From Shewanella insulae (GTDB taxonomy: Bacteria > Pseudomonadota > Gammaproteobacteria > Enterobacterales > Shewanellaceae): DNA of 64,000 nucleotides. The stretch lies in contig NZ_WRPA01000019.1 of assembly GCF_009831655.1 (NCBI RefSeq), positions 1 to 64,000 of the forward strand, read 5' to 3'. The notes beneath the pieces are model-generated. The model worked only from the letters and a program-made list of their open reading frames with translations, searched no databases and was not told the DNA's origin. A program made the position numbers and the translations under genes. The stretch's first letter is position 1; every line of letters starts with the position of its first letter. Below, in pieces: positions 49,476-58,500 of this stretch.

Positions 49476-50000
49476 ATGGAAGAGAAAACACTGCTCGAGG
49501 CACGCTTTCATCGCAAGCTTGGGCTCTATTGGCTGACCTCGGGGGCGGTGGTGTTAGGCATTACTGTCGTGGGGATTCCACTCTTGCTGCTCTGGTTTCC
49601 CATCGGCTTGTGGGCGACTCACAGATATATCGCCAACATGAGCGCCCAGCTGACCACCAAGAAGTTGATCGTGCGTAAGGGAATACTCACCCGCACCGAA
49701 AATACCGTGCCGCTGGATAAGATCACCGACATGGCGATGATACAAGGGCCATTGATGCGCCTGTTTGGCATTCATAAGCTGACTATAGAGACGGCAGGGC
49801 AGTCGGGTAACGGTGCCCTGATCAGCCTTACCGGCGTCGAGGAGGTGGCCGAGTTTCGCGCCGCAGTGATGGCGCAAAAGAGTGCGCTAGCCGAGCAGAG
49901 TCAGCCGGTTGAGGCGAAAGTGGACGTAGCTGCTCAGACCCTAGTCTGCCTGCAGAGTATCGATGAGACCCTGAGGCGCATCGAGGCCAAGCTGGCTTAA
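49476..50000 (+). CDS. Bacterial PH-domain membrane protein (bPH2, YdbT-like)
   Basis: A 174-residue protein. Two hydrophobic segments lie at residues 16-50 (GLYWLTSGAVVLGITVVGIP, LLLWFPIGLWATHRYIA). A bPH2 domain follows: LTTKKLIVRKGILTRTENTV, PLDKITDMAMIQGPLMRLFG, LTIETAGQSGNGALISLTGV. Topology suggests a membrane anchor with a cytoplasmic PH domain. The C-terminal ~35 residues are a linker and amphipathic helix. Family function is not established. It is divergent from the TonB receptor. Confidence 0.88.
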   Translation: MEEKTLLEARFHRKLGLYWLTSGAVVLGITVVGIPLLLLWFPIGLWATHRYIANMSAQLTTKKLIVRKGILTRTENTVPLDKITDMAMIQGPLMRLFGIHKLTIETAGQSGNGALISLTGVEEVAEFRAAVMAQKSALAEQSQPVEAKVDVAAQTLVCLQSIDETLRRIEAKLA

Positions 50001-50122
50001 ATTTAACAGCCATCGCAGTGTTAACTATAGGGCAAGCCTCTGTGGCGAACTCTGGACTTGGACTAATGTGGCCCGGCGAAATACAAACATTTTTTGGCTT
50101 AATGTGAAGGAAAACTGAGACG

Positions 50123-51391
50123 GTGGAAGAACTTACTGCAAATGCAACTCAAGTCAGCCTGTGGCATCAGTGCCGCCGGGTGTTAACCGCCACAGGTCCT
50201 GGCCTGCTAATGGCGGCCGCGGCGATTGGCGCCTCACATCTGGTGGCCTCGACCCGCGCCGGCGCCGAGTTTGGCTGGCAACTGGCCTGGGTGATACTCC
50301 TGGTGAATCTGCTCAAGTATCCCTTCTTTGCCGCCGGGGCTCGTTATACTGCGGCAACTGGTGAGAGCCTGCTCCACGGCTATCAGCGTCAGGGGCGTGG
50401 CTACTTGCTGCTCTTCTCGCTGCTCAATGCCCTGGCCGCGGTGGCCAGCACTGCTGGCGTCGCCATGCTAACCGCCGCGCTGTTGACTCAGTTTGTCCCC
50501 TTATCTATTGATCTGCTGGCGCTGATTGTCCTGGTTGCCAGCCTGTTGCTATTGGTGCTCGGTCACTACCGGGTGCTGGACAGGGTGACCAAGGTGATCA
50601 TGCTCTGTCTGACCGTGACCACATTGATTGCCGCCGCGCTGGCCTTTAATGCTGAACCCATTATCGCGCCGGGTTTTGTGTCCCCCTCACCCTGGCAGTG
50701 GGCCCATGTGGGTTTTCTGGTGGCCATGATGGGCTGGATGCCGGCGCCTATCGAGGTGAGCTGTTGGAATTCCCTCTGGCTGCTGGAAAAACAGAAACAG
50801 CAGCTGGTCACCCCTAAGCAGGCGCTGTTCGATTTCAATCTGGGCTTCATCACCACGGCAATATTGGCAGTGGTGTTTCTCTCGCTCGGTGCCATGGTGA
50901 TGCACGGTTCGGGCGTACACTTCTCACCTTCTGGGGCTAAGTTTGCCGAGCAGTTGATCCAGCTCTATAGCCAGGTGCTGGGGGAGGGGAGTCGCTACCT
51001 TATCGCCCTGGTGGCCCTGCTGTGTATCTTCAGCACCACGGTTACTGTGGTGGATGGCTACAGCCGTACCCTTATCCTGAGTGTGCAGCTACTGCGAAAG
51101 GATGAGGTCAGCGAGCGCGGGTTGAACTTGACCATGTTAACCGTGAGCCTGCTGGGACTGGGGATCATCCTGTTCTTCAAGGGGGCATTGCTGCCGCTGC
51201 TGCAGTTTGTGATGACCCTGGCCTTCATGACCACCATCATCTTCGCCTGGCTCAACTACCGCCTGATGACCAGTGACAATCTGGCGCCGGGCGATCGCTA
51301 TGGCATCGCCATGCGGCTGCTTTCTTGGATCGGCATGACTTATCTGCTAGGGTTTGCGGCTTTATTTGTCTACTGGAAGTGTATCGGTTAA
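50123..51391 (+). CDS. NRAMP-related transporter lacking the canonical metal-binding motifs
   Basis: A 422-residue membrane protein with 11 or so helices. It resembles NRAMP transporters in its start (TATGPGLLMAAAAIGASHLV, followed by STRAGAEFGWQLAWVIL) and in helix 6 (GFLVAMMGWMPAPIEVSCWN). However, the TM1 motif DPGN is replaced by GASH and the TM6 motif MPH by MPA, so the usual divalent-metal site is altered. It therefore may carry another ion, or none by the standard mechanism. Start GTG at 50123, with AAGGA further upstream. It is followed by a serine hydrolase after 19 bp, likely in one operon. Confidence 0.85.
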   Translation: MEELTANATQVSLWHQCRRVLTATGPGLLMAAAAIGASHLVASTRAGAEFGWQLAWVILLVNLLKYPFFAAGARYTAATGESLLHGYQRQGRGYLLLFSLLNALAAVASTAGVAMLTAALLTQFVPLSIDLLALIVLVASLLLLVLGHYRVLDRVTKVIMLCLTVTTLIAAALAFNAEPIIAPGFVSPSPWQWAHVGFLVAMMGWMPAPIEVSCWNSLWLLEKQKQQLVTPKQALFDFNLGFITTAILAVVFLSLGAMVMHGSGVHFSPSGAKFAEQLIQLYSQVLGEGSRYLIALVALLCIFSTTVTVVDGYSRTLILSVQLLRKDEVSERGLNLTMLTVSLLGLGIILFFKGALLPLLQFVMTLAFMTTIIFAWLNYRLMTSDNLAPGDRYGIAMRLLSWIGMTYLLGFAALFVYWKCIG

Positions 51392-51410
51392 GCCGTTTAG
51401 GAGAACAAGG

Positions 51411-52553
51411 ATGAAGATGAGTGTCTTGGCGAGCAGCCTCTGTCTGTTGGGGACTTTGGCTAGCGACAGTGGGTTTGCTAGCGAGCCCGTTATCGGGGAT
51501 AAGGCTGAGCAAGCTAGTGGCGAGGGGGGTAATTTAACATCTGCGCATGACTTGGCGATTGGCGAGGCTTTTGCTGAGATTGGCAAGGTTTTCGATACTA
51601 TTATTGCTGCCAACGAGCGCCCCTTCTATGGGGTGATCGCCCTGATGCAGCACGGCGAGCTGCGCTACGTGAAGTCTAACCCTTACGCCGAGGCTGCGGC
51701 GCCGACGCTGGATAGCCGGGTCATGCTGGCCTCACAGAGCAAGATGATCACCGCGGCGCTGGTGATGCAGGCGGTGAGTCAGGGCAAGTTTTCCCTGGAG
51801 GATAAGATTAATCCTTATCTGGTATCCGCTAATCTGCCAGCCTATGACGAGGGCATCACCATTGCTCAGCTGCTTAGCCACAGCTCAGGGATCGCCCCAC
51901 AGGGCAAGGCCAACCGATTCGCGCCCGGCAGCGATTTTCAATACTCTAACCTGGGTTATCAGGTGTTGGCGCAGCTGCTCGAGATCACCTATCAGCAGGA
52001 ATTTGCCACCCTGGTGAATACCTTTCTCGGCGAGCACGGCGTAGAAGGCATCGAGGCCCGGCTCGGGGCACAGCAGGGGCTGATCCAAGGCATAGAGATC
52101 GCTAGCCAAGAGCCGATGGAGTATGAGGTGCATATGAACCTACTACCGGGGGGCGGCATGACTGGCTCGGCCACAGGACTGCTCAATTACCTTAGGGCGC
52201 TACACGGCGGTAAGCTGCTGAGCAAGGAGGCCTACCAGGCGATGGTGGCTCCTCAGATATTACGACCTCATCGCTGGCAACAGCTCTATTACGGTTTCGG
52301 CGTGCAGGTTAGCCAGTCAGGAATGAATGAGTACAGCCACTCAGGCTATCTGCCTGGCTATCAATCCCTGAGCCTGAGCTATCCTGAGTCAGACACCTAC
52401 CTTGTGGTGTTGGAAAATGCCTCCTGGCCGATCGATCAGAGCAATCAGGCCTTCGGCCTGCATGACAAGCTGCGCCGGGCAGTACGCGAGGCCTTGATGG
52501 CCGATAGCAAGCTTGAAAATAATGCCTCGGCACCGACGCAAAGTCGGTTATAA
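51411..52553 (+). CDS. Serine hydrolase, beta-lactamase/DD-peptidase fold
   Basis: A 380-residue secreted protein of the class-C beta-lactamase/esterase family (Pfam Beta-lactamase). Signal peptide at the N-terminus (SVLASSLCLLGTLASDSGFA). Motifs: SQSKM (Ser-x-x-Lys nucleophile), YSNLGYQ (Tyr-x-Asn) and HSGYLPG near the C-terminus. Start ATG 51411 with AGGAG 8-10 nt upstream; ATG 51417 is an alternative. It might be a D-peptidase, esterase or lactonase; true beta-lactam hydrolysis is unlikely to be the main role. It is coupled to the NRAMP-related gene by a 19-bp gap. Confidence 0.88.
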   Translation: MKMSVLASSLCLLGTLASDSGFASEPVIGDKAEQASGEGGNLTSAHDLAIGEAFAEIGKVFDTIIAANERPFYGVIALMQHGELRYVKSNPYAEAAAPTLDSRVMLASQSKMITAALVMQAVSQGKFSLEDKINPYLVSANLPAYDEGITIAQLLSHSSGIAPQGKANRFAPGSDFQYSNLGYQVLAQLLEITYQQEFATLVNTFLGEHGVEGIEARLGAQQGLIQGIEIASQEPMEYEVHMNLLPGGGMTGSATGLLNYLRALHGGKLLSKEAYQAMVAPQILRPHRWQQLYYGFGVQVSQSGMNEYSHSGYLPGYQSLSLSYPESDTYLVVLENASWPIDQSNQAFGLHDKLRRAVREALMADSKLENNASAPTQSRL

Positions 52554-52608
52554 TGTCGTCGCTATGGCAGGCGCACCCGCGCGAGCCAGTAATTTAAGAA
52601 TTTAAGTC

Positions 52609-53073
52609 ATGATTAATAACGATATTTTACGCCGTCTACGATTCGTATTCGATTACAAGAATGCCAAGATGATCAAGATCTTCGCCAAGGTCAAACATGA
52701 GATGAGCCAGGAAGTCCTGCTCAACATGCTCAAGAAAGAGGCTGAAGAGGGTTATAAGCCCTGCAACGACAAGACCTTGTGCCTGTTTCTGGATGGCTTG
52801 ATCATCGAAAAACGCGGCCTGCGCGATGGGGCAGAGATCCCCACCCCCGTGTCTCAGTTAAACAACAACCTGATCTTCAAGAAGCTGAGGATCGCCCTTG
52901 AGATGCGCGAAGAGGATATTATCGAGACCTTAGCCCTGGCGGACTTCAGAATGACGAGTTCCGAGCTGGGTGCCCTGTTTAGAAAACCAGGCCACAAGCA
53001 CTTTAAGGAGTGTGGCGACCAGGTGCTGCGTAACTTCTTGATGGGTCTGTCGATCAAGTATCGCGGCAAGTAA
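52609..53073 (+). CDS. yehS: DUF1456 family protein YehS
   Basis: A 154-residue protein composed of two related DUF1456 repeats: NDILRRLRFVFDYKNAKMIK and NNLIFKKLRIALEMREEDII begin each half, and CNDKTLCLFLDGLIIEKRG and CGDQVLRNFLMGLSIKYRG end them. This duplicated arrangement matches E. coli YehS. Function not established; small basic helical protein. Single gene with its own terminator. Confidence 0.94.
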   Translation: MINNDILRRLRFVFDYKNAKMIKIFAKVKHEMSQEVLLNMLKKEAEEGYKPCNDKTLCLFLDGLIIEKRGLRDGAEIPTPVSQLNNNLIFKKLRIALEMREEDIIETLALADFRMTSSELGALFRKPGHKHFKECGDQVLRNFLMGLSIKYRGK

Positions 53074-53091
53074 GAATATCATTCCCTAAAG

Positions 53092-53116
53092 ACGCGGCTC
53101 AGGCCGCGTTTTTTTA
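53092..53116 (+). terminator. Rho-independent terminator of yehS
   Basis: ACGCGGC/GCCGCGT with a 4-nt loop followed by TTTTTTT, 18 nt after the stop. Confidence 0.9.
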
Positions 53117-53201
53117 TGTCTGGCGATTGGGCCAAGGCATGGCTGTTTAAAACAACCAAGGTGTGAAAATAATCAAAAAAATGATCGCGTGAAAGGCAAC
53201 A

Positions 53202-53225
53202 AAGATCACACTTTGTGGTAATCTT
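53202..53225. promoter_or_regulatory. Imperfect palindrome upstream of maeA
   Basis: AAGAT-CACA-CTT-TGTG-GTA-ATCTT, two nested inverted arms, 58-81 bp upstream of maeA. Candidate operator only. Confidence 0.3.
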
Positions 53226-53282
53226 GCCAAAATTGAAAGCACAGCCATTCCAACATACCCACAGATAGAGAAAAGGTTACCA

Positions 53283-54971
53283 ATGGACGATAATAAACGC
53301 CCGCTATATCTTCCTTTTGCCGGCCCTGCCATTCTTGAAGCCCCCTTGATCAACAAGGGAAGCGCCTTTACCGAAGAGGAGCGTATCTTCTTTAACCTAG
53401 AGGGTCTGCTGCCTCACGTGATCGAGACCATCGAAGAGCAGGCATCGCGCGCCTACGATCAGTACAAGAACTTCAGTAACGATCTCGATCGTCATATCTA
53501 TCTGCGCAACATTCAGGATACCAACGAGACGCTTTACTATCGTCTGCTGCAGAATCATATTACCGAGATGATGCCTATCATCTACACGCCCACGGTCGGC
53601 CTGGCTTGTGAGCGCTTCTCGAAAAACTATCGTCGTAACCGCGGCCTGTTTATCTCCTATCCAAACAAGGATCGCATCGACGACATCCTCAACAACTCGA
53701 CCCGCCAGAAGGTGAAGATTATCGTTGTTACCGACGGAGAGCGTATCTTGGGGCTGGGCGATCAGGGGATCGGCGGCATGGGTATCCCCATAGGTAAACT
53801 GTCACTCTACACCAGCTGTGGCGGTATCAGTCCGGCCTATACTCTGCCGATCACCTTAGATGTGGGCACAGATAACCCGCATCTGTTGGAAGATCCTATG
53901 TATATGGGTTGGCGTAATCAGCGTATCGGCGGCGAAGAGTATGCCGAGTTTGTCGAGGCCTTCATGGAGGCGGTACACAGACGCTGGCCAGATGCATTGA
54001 TCCAGTTTGAAGACTTTGCCCAGAAGAACGCCATGCCGCTGCTAGAGCGTTACAAGGATAGATACTGCTGCTTTAACGACGATATTCAGGGCACGGCGGC
54101 GGTGACCGTAGGTTCCTTGCTGGCGGCCTGTCAGGCAGCCAACACCCAGTTGAGCAAGCAGAGAGTCGCCTTCCTTGGAGCGGGGAGTGCTGGTTGTGGT
54201 ATTGCCGAGGCGATAATCGCCCAGATGGTATCAGAAGGAATTAGCGACGAGCAGGCTCGTCAGCAGGTCTTCATGGTGGATCGCTGGGGACTGTTGCAGG
54301 ACAACATGCCTAACCTGTTGCCCTTCCAGCAGAACCTGGCGCAGCAGGCGGCCAAGGTCGAGGGCTGGAATACCGAGAGTGAGAACATCTCGCTACTGGA
54401 TGTGATGAATAACGGTAAGCCGACCGTGCTTATCGGCGTGTCCGGTGCACCGGGTCTGTTTAGCGAAGAGATCATCAAGGCGATGCATAGCCACTGTGAG
54501 CGCCCCATCATCTTCCCGCTGTCGAACCCGACCAGCCGCGTCGAGGCGACGCCGAAAGATATCTTGCACTGGACCAAGGGCCAGGCGCTGGTAGCTACGG
54601 GTAGTCCGTTTGAGCCTGTGGTGATCGAGGAGCAGACCTATGAGATCGCCCAGTGTAATAACAGCTATATCTTCCCCGGGATTGGCCTGGGTGTGCTGGC
54701 CTCCGGTGCCAAGCGCGTCAGCAACGAGATGCTGATGGCCTCGAGCCGCGCCCTGGCAGAGTGCTCGCCGCTGGCGAAGGACGGCGAGGGATCCTTGCTG
54801 CCTGCGCTGGAAGATATTCATGCGGTCAGTAAGCATATCGCCTTTGCGGTGGGCAAGGTTGCCATCGAGCAGGGCCATGCGTTGCCATGTAGCGACGAGC
54901 TGCTATTGCAGGCGATCGAAGACAACTTCTGGACGGCGGAATATCGCCGCTATAAGCGCACCTCTTTCTAA
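53283..54971 (+). CDS. maeA: NAD-dependent malic enzyme
   Basis: A 562-residue malate dehydrogenase (decarboxylating) converting malate to pyruvate and CO2. Motifs: MMPIIYTPTVGLACERFSKN, VTDGERILGLGDQGIGGMGI (malic signature), FEDFAQKNAMPLLERY, CFNDDIQGTAAVTVGSL and LGAGSAGCGIAEAI (NAD fold), IFPLSNPTSRVEATP. Length is near the 565 of E. coli MaeA (SfcA). NAD preference is inferred from similarity to SfcA. Single gene, with a possible operator and a terminator. Confidence 0.96.
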   Translation: MDDNKRPLYLPFAGPAILEAPLINKGSAFTEEERIFFNLEGLLPHVIETIEEQASRAYDQYKNFSNDLDRHIYLRNIQDTNETLYYRLLQNHITEMMPIIYTPTVGLACERFSKNYRRNRGLFISYPNKDRIDDILNNSTRQKVKIIVVTDGERILGLGDQGIGGMGIPIGKLSLYTSCGGISPAYTLPITLDVGTDNPHLLEDPMYMGWRNQRIGGEEYAEFVEAFMEAVHRRWPDALIQFEDFAQKNAMPLLERYKDRYCCFNDDIQGTAAVTVGSLLAACQAANTQLSKQRVAFLGAGSAGCGIAEAIIAQMVSEGISDEQARQQVFMVDRWGLLQDNMPNLLPFQQNLAQQAAKVEGWNTESENISLLDVMNNGKPTVLIGVSGAPGLFSEEIIKAMHSHCERPIIFPLSNPTSRVEATPKDILHWTKGQALVATGSPFEPVVIEEQTYEIAQCNNSYIFPGIGLGVLASGAKRVSNEMLMASSRALAECSPLAKDGEGSLLPALEDIHAVSKHIAFAVGKVAIEQGHALPCSDELLLQAIEDNFWTAEYRRYKRTSF

Positions 54972-54996
54972 CCTCTTTGGCTTAACCATTTGCGTT

Positions 54997-55025
54997 AAAA
55001 AAGCTGCCTCAGAGCAGCTTTTTTT
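54997..55025 (+). terminator. Rho-independent terminator of maeA
   Basis: AAAAAAGCTGC/GCAGCTTTTTT with loop CTCAGA, T-run on the 3' side, 25 nt after the maeA stop. The A-run on the other side makes it work in both directions. Confidence 0.85.
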
Positions 55026-55272
55026 ATACCTGTGGCGAGCCTGAATCTAGCTTGTGTTCACAAAATGCTATTCGGGTATTTGATCTTGGCGGCACTTCTC
55101 TCATCTCTCTCCTATTTTTAAGGCTGGCTTAATCTTGGCTAGTGAAGCTCGCCTAACAGGTATCAGTGTCAGAGGCGTTTGGCCCTGGCACGGCACAGGC
55201 GGAAAGCCTTTGAGCCTTTGCCTTTTATTGTGAGATGTTCACTGTTTGACTTGCCAAAACCAGGAACCAGAG
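55026..55272. other. Upstream region of the cytochrome gene
   Basis: About 250 bp between the maeA terminator and the small cytochrome gene. TTTATTGTGAGATGTTCACTG near 55226-55246 recalls a CRP site but its spacer is one base short. Nothing else was recognised. Confidence 0.4.
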
Positions 55273-55506
55273 ATGAAAAAATTTACCACCCTAGCCGCCG
55301 GCCTGTTATTTGCGGGTGCGGCTGTCGCCACGGATTGCACAGATTGCCATGAGCCTATCGACCTGACCATGCACACAGAGTCAGAGGCTACCCTGGCGAC
55401 CTGTAACGATTGTCATGGCATGGGAGATGCCCATGCGCCTGATCCAGAGATTCACACTCCAGAGCTGACCATCAAGGAGTGTAGTGACTGCCACGGCATG
55501 AACTAG
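55273..55506 (+). CDS. Small periplasmic triheme c-type cytochrome
   Basis: A 77-residue precursor with signal peptide (KFTTLAAGLLFAGAAVA) and three haem-binding motifs, CTDCH, CNDCH and CSDCH. Three additional histidines (MHTE, AHAP and IHTP) could supply distal ligands, so all six His fit three bis-His haems. The mature protein is about 58 residues, small for a triheme protein. It is likely to be a soluble periplasmic electron carrier, similar in role to the small tetraheme cytochrome of Shewanella, but with three haems; this is an inference. The start at 55273 has a ribosome-binding site (CAGGAACCAGAG), and the signal peptide begins there. Confidence 0.92.
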   Translation: MKKFTTLAAGLLFAGAAVATDCTDCHEPIDLTMHTESEATLATCNDCHGMGDAHAPDPEIHTPELTIKECSDCHGMN

Positions 55507-55531
55507 CGATGTTGTCGCTTTAAGCTGGCAT

Positions 55532-55556
55532 AAAAAAGGGCCCTCAGAGAGGGCCC
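55532..55556 (-). terminator. Rho-independent terminator of the subtilase gene
   Basis: GGGCCCTC/GAGGGCCC with a 3-nt loop; on the minus strand it is followed by TTTTTT. It ends the S8 protease transcript and sits between two convergent genes. Confidence 0.85.
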
Positions 55557-55597
55557 AAAGACAAGGTCGAACTAAACGTTTTACCGTCAGATACTGC

Positions 55598-58500
55598 TTA
55601 GTGCAGCTTACGGCGTCCGGCGATAAGACCCAGTAGGCCCAGTGCCAGGAAGCCAAGGCTACCACCCGAATCAGAGTCACCGCCCTGTTCTGGGGTTTCC
55701 GGCGCCGGTGGTGTAGGTTCAACACCGTCTGAGTTCACCGTCAGCATGAAGCTGGTGGAGGCGGCGTCAGATGGGTAGGCCATATCGTGTACGGTTACCG
55801 TCACCAGAGTTTCGCCATACCAGTCGGCGTCAGGCGTGATGCTGAAGCTGTCGCCATCCACAGTTGCCGTGATGTGCTCACCCGATACCTTGATGCCATT
55901 GGCTGTGCCTTTGACATCGTTGTAGGTCACAGTGATGCCTTCCAGCGTGGTGTTCTCTTCCATCATCATGTCGGCAATAGGCGCAACCGAGATGTTAGTG
56001 GCGCTCGCCACATGATGGGTGACAGAGACCAGTTCAGAGTCGGCGTACTGGGTATCAACGGTAACGCTGTTATCCTTGCCCACTGCCGAGGCAGAGACTC
56101 TCGCGGAGAAGGTCAGTGATACAGCCGATTGCTCTGGACCGCGATAATCAGCACAGACAACCAAGCCTTCTTTCACCTTGCTATCGACATCACGATAGGC
56201 AAAACCATCGTTTAACCAGCCGTTTATCGGACCGAACATGTGACGCTCGCCCCAGAAACCATGTAGGCCGATTGAGCCTAAGTTGGAGTTAGCCGACTTC
56301 AGCGTGCGATAGGCGAAGATGATTTCAGGAGTCTCTTCTTCAAAGCTAATATCGGTGGCTACTATCGTTTCAACATTATACTGGGCATCGGGATCTGGAT
56401 TGTTGGCTCCCACTAGGAAGTTGCTCCATTCTTCACCACCTACCCATTGGAAGATGTAATGCTTGTTGGTAACAACACCATATACAGCATCTTGGATCTT
56501 CAAGGTATCCCAGTTAAATGACGCCTCAGGCATTCTGATATCACCACGCCAGAGTGGGGCGATCAGCGTATCAGGGAAGTCCTGGAAGAAGTCGTTAAAT
56601 GGACGATCTTGGTTCCAGAACATTGGCATCGCATCGAGTTGCAAGTAGCCAAATGGAGAGACACCTATAACGTCATAGCTGTACTCATCTGGGTTGGCAT
56701 ATAGGGGAACACTCGCGAGTCCATTTTCACTTAACGGTATGTATAGTGGACGATTTGAGTAACCAGATATCCCCATGTGGCTGAAACCTGCAGACGGAAG
56801 ATCGTAGAAGGTTTCATCATCGCCATATGGCACCTTACAGTTGGCATCAGTTTCATTGGTAGTATAGACATAGTGACGCTTCATCTCACTCGACGCGGGC
56901 TGAGTGCTAGCAATACTGATTAGGTTGCCTTCAACAGTGGTGTCATCGGCATATGTTCCAATACCACCCACTTTGACAGAGTCTGCAAGCAGTACCAAAC
57001 CATCGGACAGTTTAGTATTTAGGGTAAACTCACGTTCGCCCCCTAACAGGTTAGGTGCCAGGTCAACATTGAAGTTGATTATGTCACCAGCTTTCGCTGC
57101 GGTTTGTGAGGCTTCAATCTGAATGTCGCTACCCTTATGTTGTAGCTTAACCCCGAAATCACCCAGGTTACTGTCGTTGTAGCTATCGCTGCCGATACTT
57201 ACCACCCCGTAGTAGACATCGCCTTCTTTTGCATCAGAGAGGTTATGATTCATTTTTAGTTGGAAAGGGGTCATGCCATCATTTGTGGCAGGGCCTTCAA
57301 CTGTCATGTTGGCCTCATCATCTGCAGTCACTACAGCTAGGCGCAATTCAAATAGATCTGCACTCTGGTTAATGTCTTCACGAGCCCACTTCCAGTTTCC
57401 GGCTATGGCCCAATAACGACCAGGCATAGGGTCGTTGATGGCACAGAAGTCACCAGCATCTGTATTGGAATAACAAATGGCTTCATCTAACCATTGAATG
57501 TCTTCGTCACCGTTGACATCCATACCAAGATCTAACGCGGTATATGCGACTCTTGGAGCCTTAAGCACTTCCCATACAACACGCTTTGTACCTTCTGGAA
57601 CATCGAAGAAGATAACTTTAGCGCCACCCGCCTCAATCTCTTCACGAGTGAAGCCCTGTGCATAGTCTCTTACCGTAGCAATTTTTAGGGCGGTATCGTG
57701 GTTTTCAGCCTTAGTTAGGCCATAAACTCGAGAATTCAGCTGTTGTATCTCAGCGGTAGTTAACATAGGTGTTACGGTGTGACCTTTATCCCTATGAATG
57801 ACGCCTGAGACCTGGCTAGGTAGATTGTCGCTCTTGTACACAACGCCTACAGGCAGGTTCTGTACTGGTTTGCTGGTATCTGCCGGTGTGATAGATACTG
57901 CACCATTGAGTTGGATCTGTGAAGAATCAGCATAGTATGCCTCAACCTCTAGCACCTTGGCAGTTAGGTTGATAGCCTGGGTCTCGCCAGCCTTTAGGCT
58001 AAAGGTTCGTGGCGATACCTCGAGCTCTAGCATAGGGGCACCATCTATGCTTTCCGGTGTTGCATCAACCGTCCATGTACCATCTTCTGTTGCTGTGACG
58101 ATACGCATCCAGCTACAGGTGCCTGCACACTCAGAGTTGAAAAAGTATGGTAGGTTCAATGTATGAATATTACCACCATTTTTCGGGTTAGCAGCACGAT
58201 AGTTGCTGGCCGTTTCATCTAGCAGGAGTGTTGCGTTGTTGGCACGAGAGACATTGATCACGCCGCTACCAACGTCGGTCACGTTTGCCTTCACCACATC
58301 ATAAGGATAGGCGTCGCGAGAGCGGGTCACGCCATCGATTGAAGCCGTGGTCATCAGCGCCGATTGGATCTGCGCCGGTGTCCAGTCCGGATGCGCCTGA
58401 GTTAGCAGTGCCATGGCGCCGGCAACGTGTGGGGCTGCCATAGAGGTACCACTGATGGCCGCATAGTCGGCTGGCATAGCCACTGCGCTAAATGGCATTT

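Noticed and set aside
55226..55246. CRP-like TTTATTGTGAGATGTTCACTG before the cytochrome gene
   Set aside because: The spacer between GTGA and TCAC is 5 instead of 6 bases, so it does not fit the CRP consensus.
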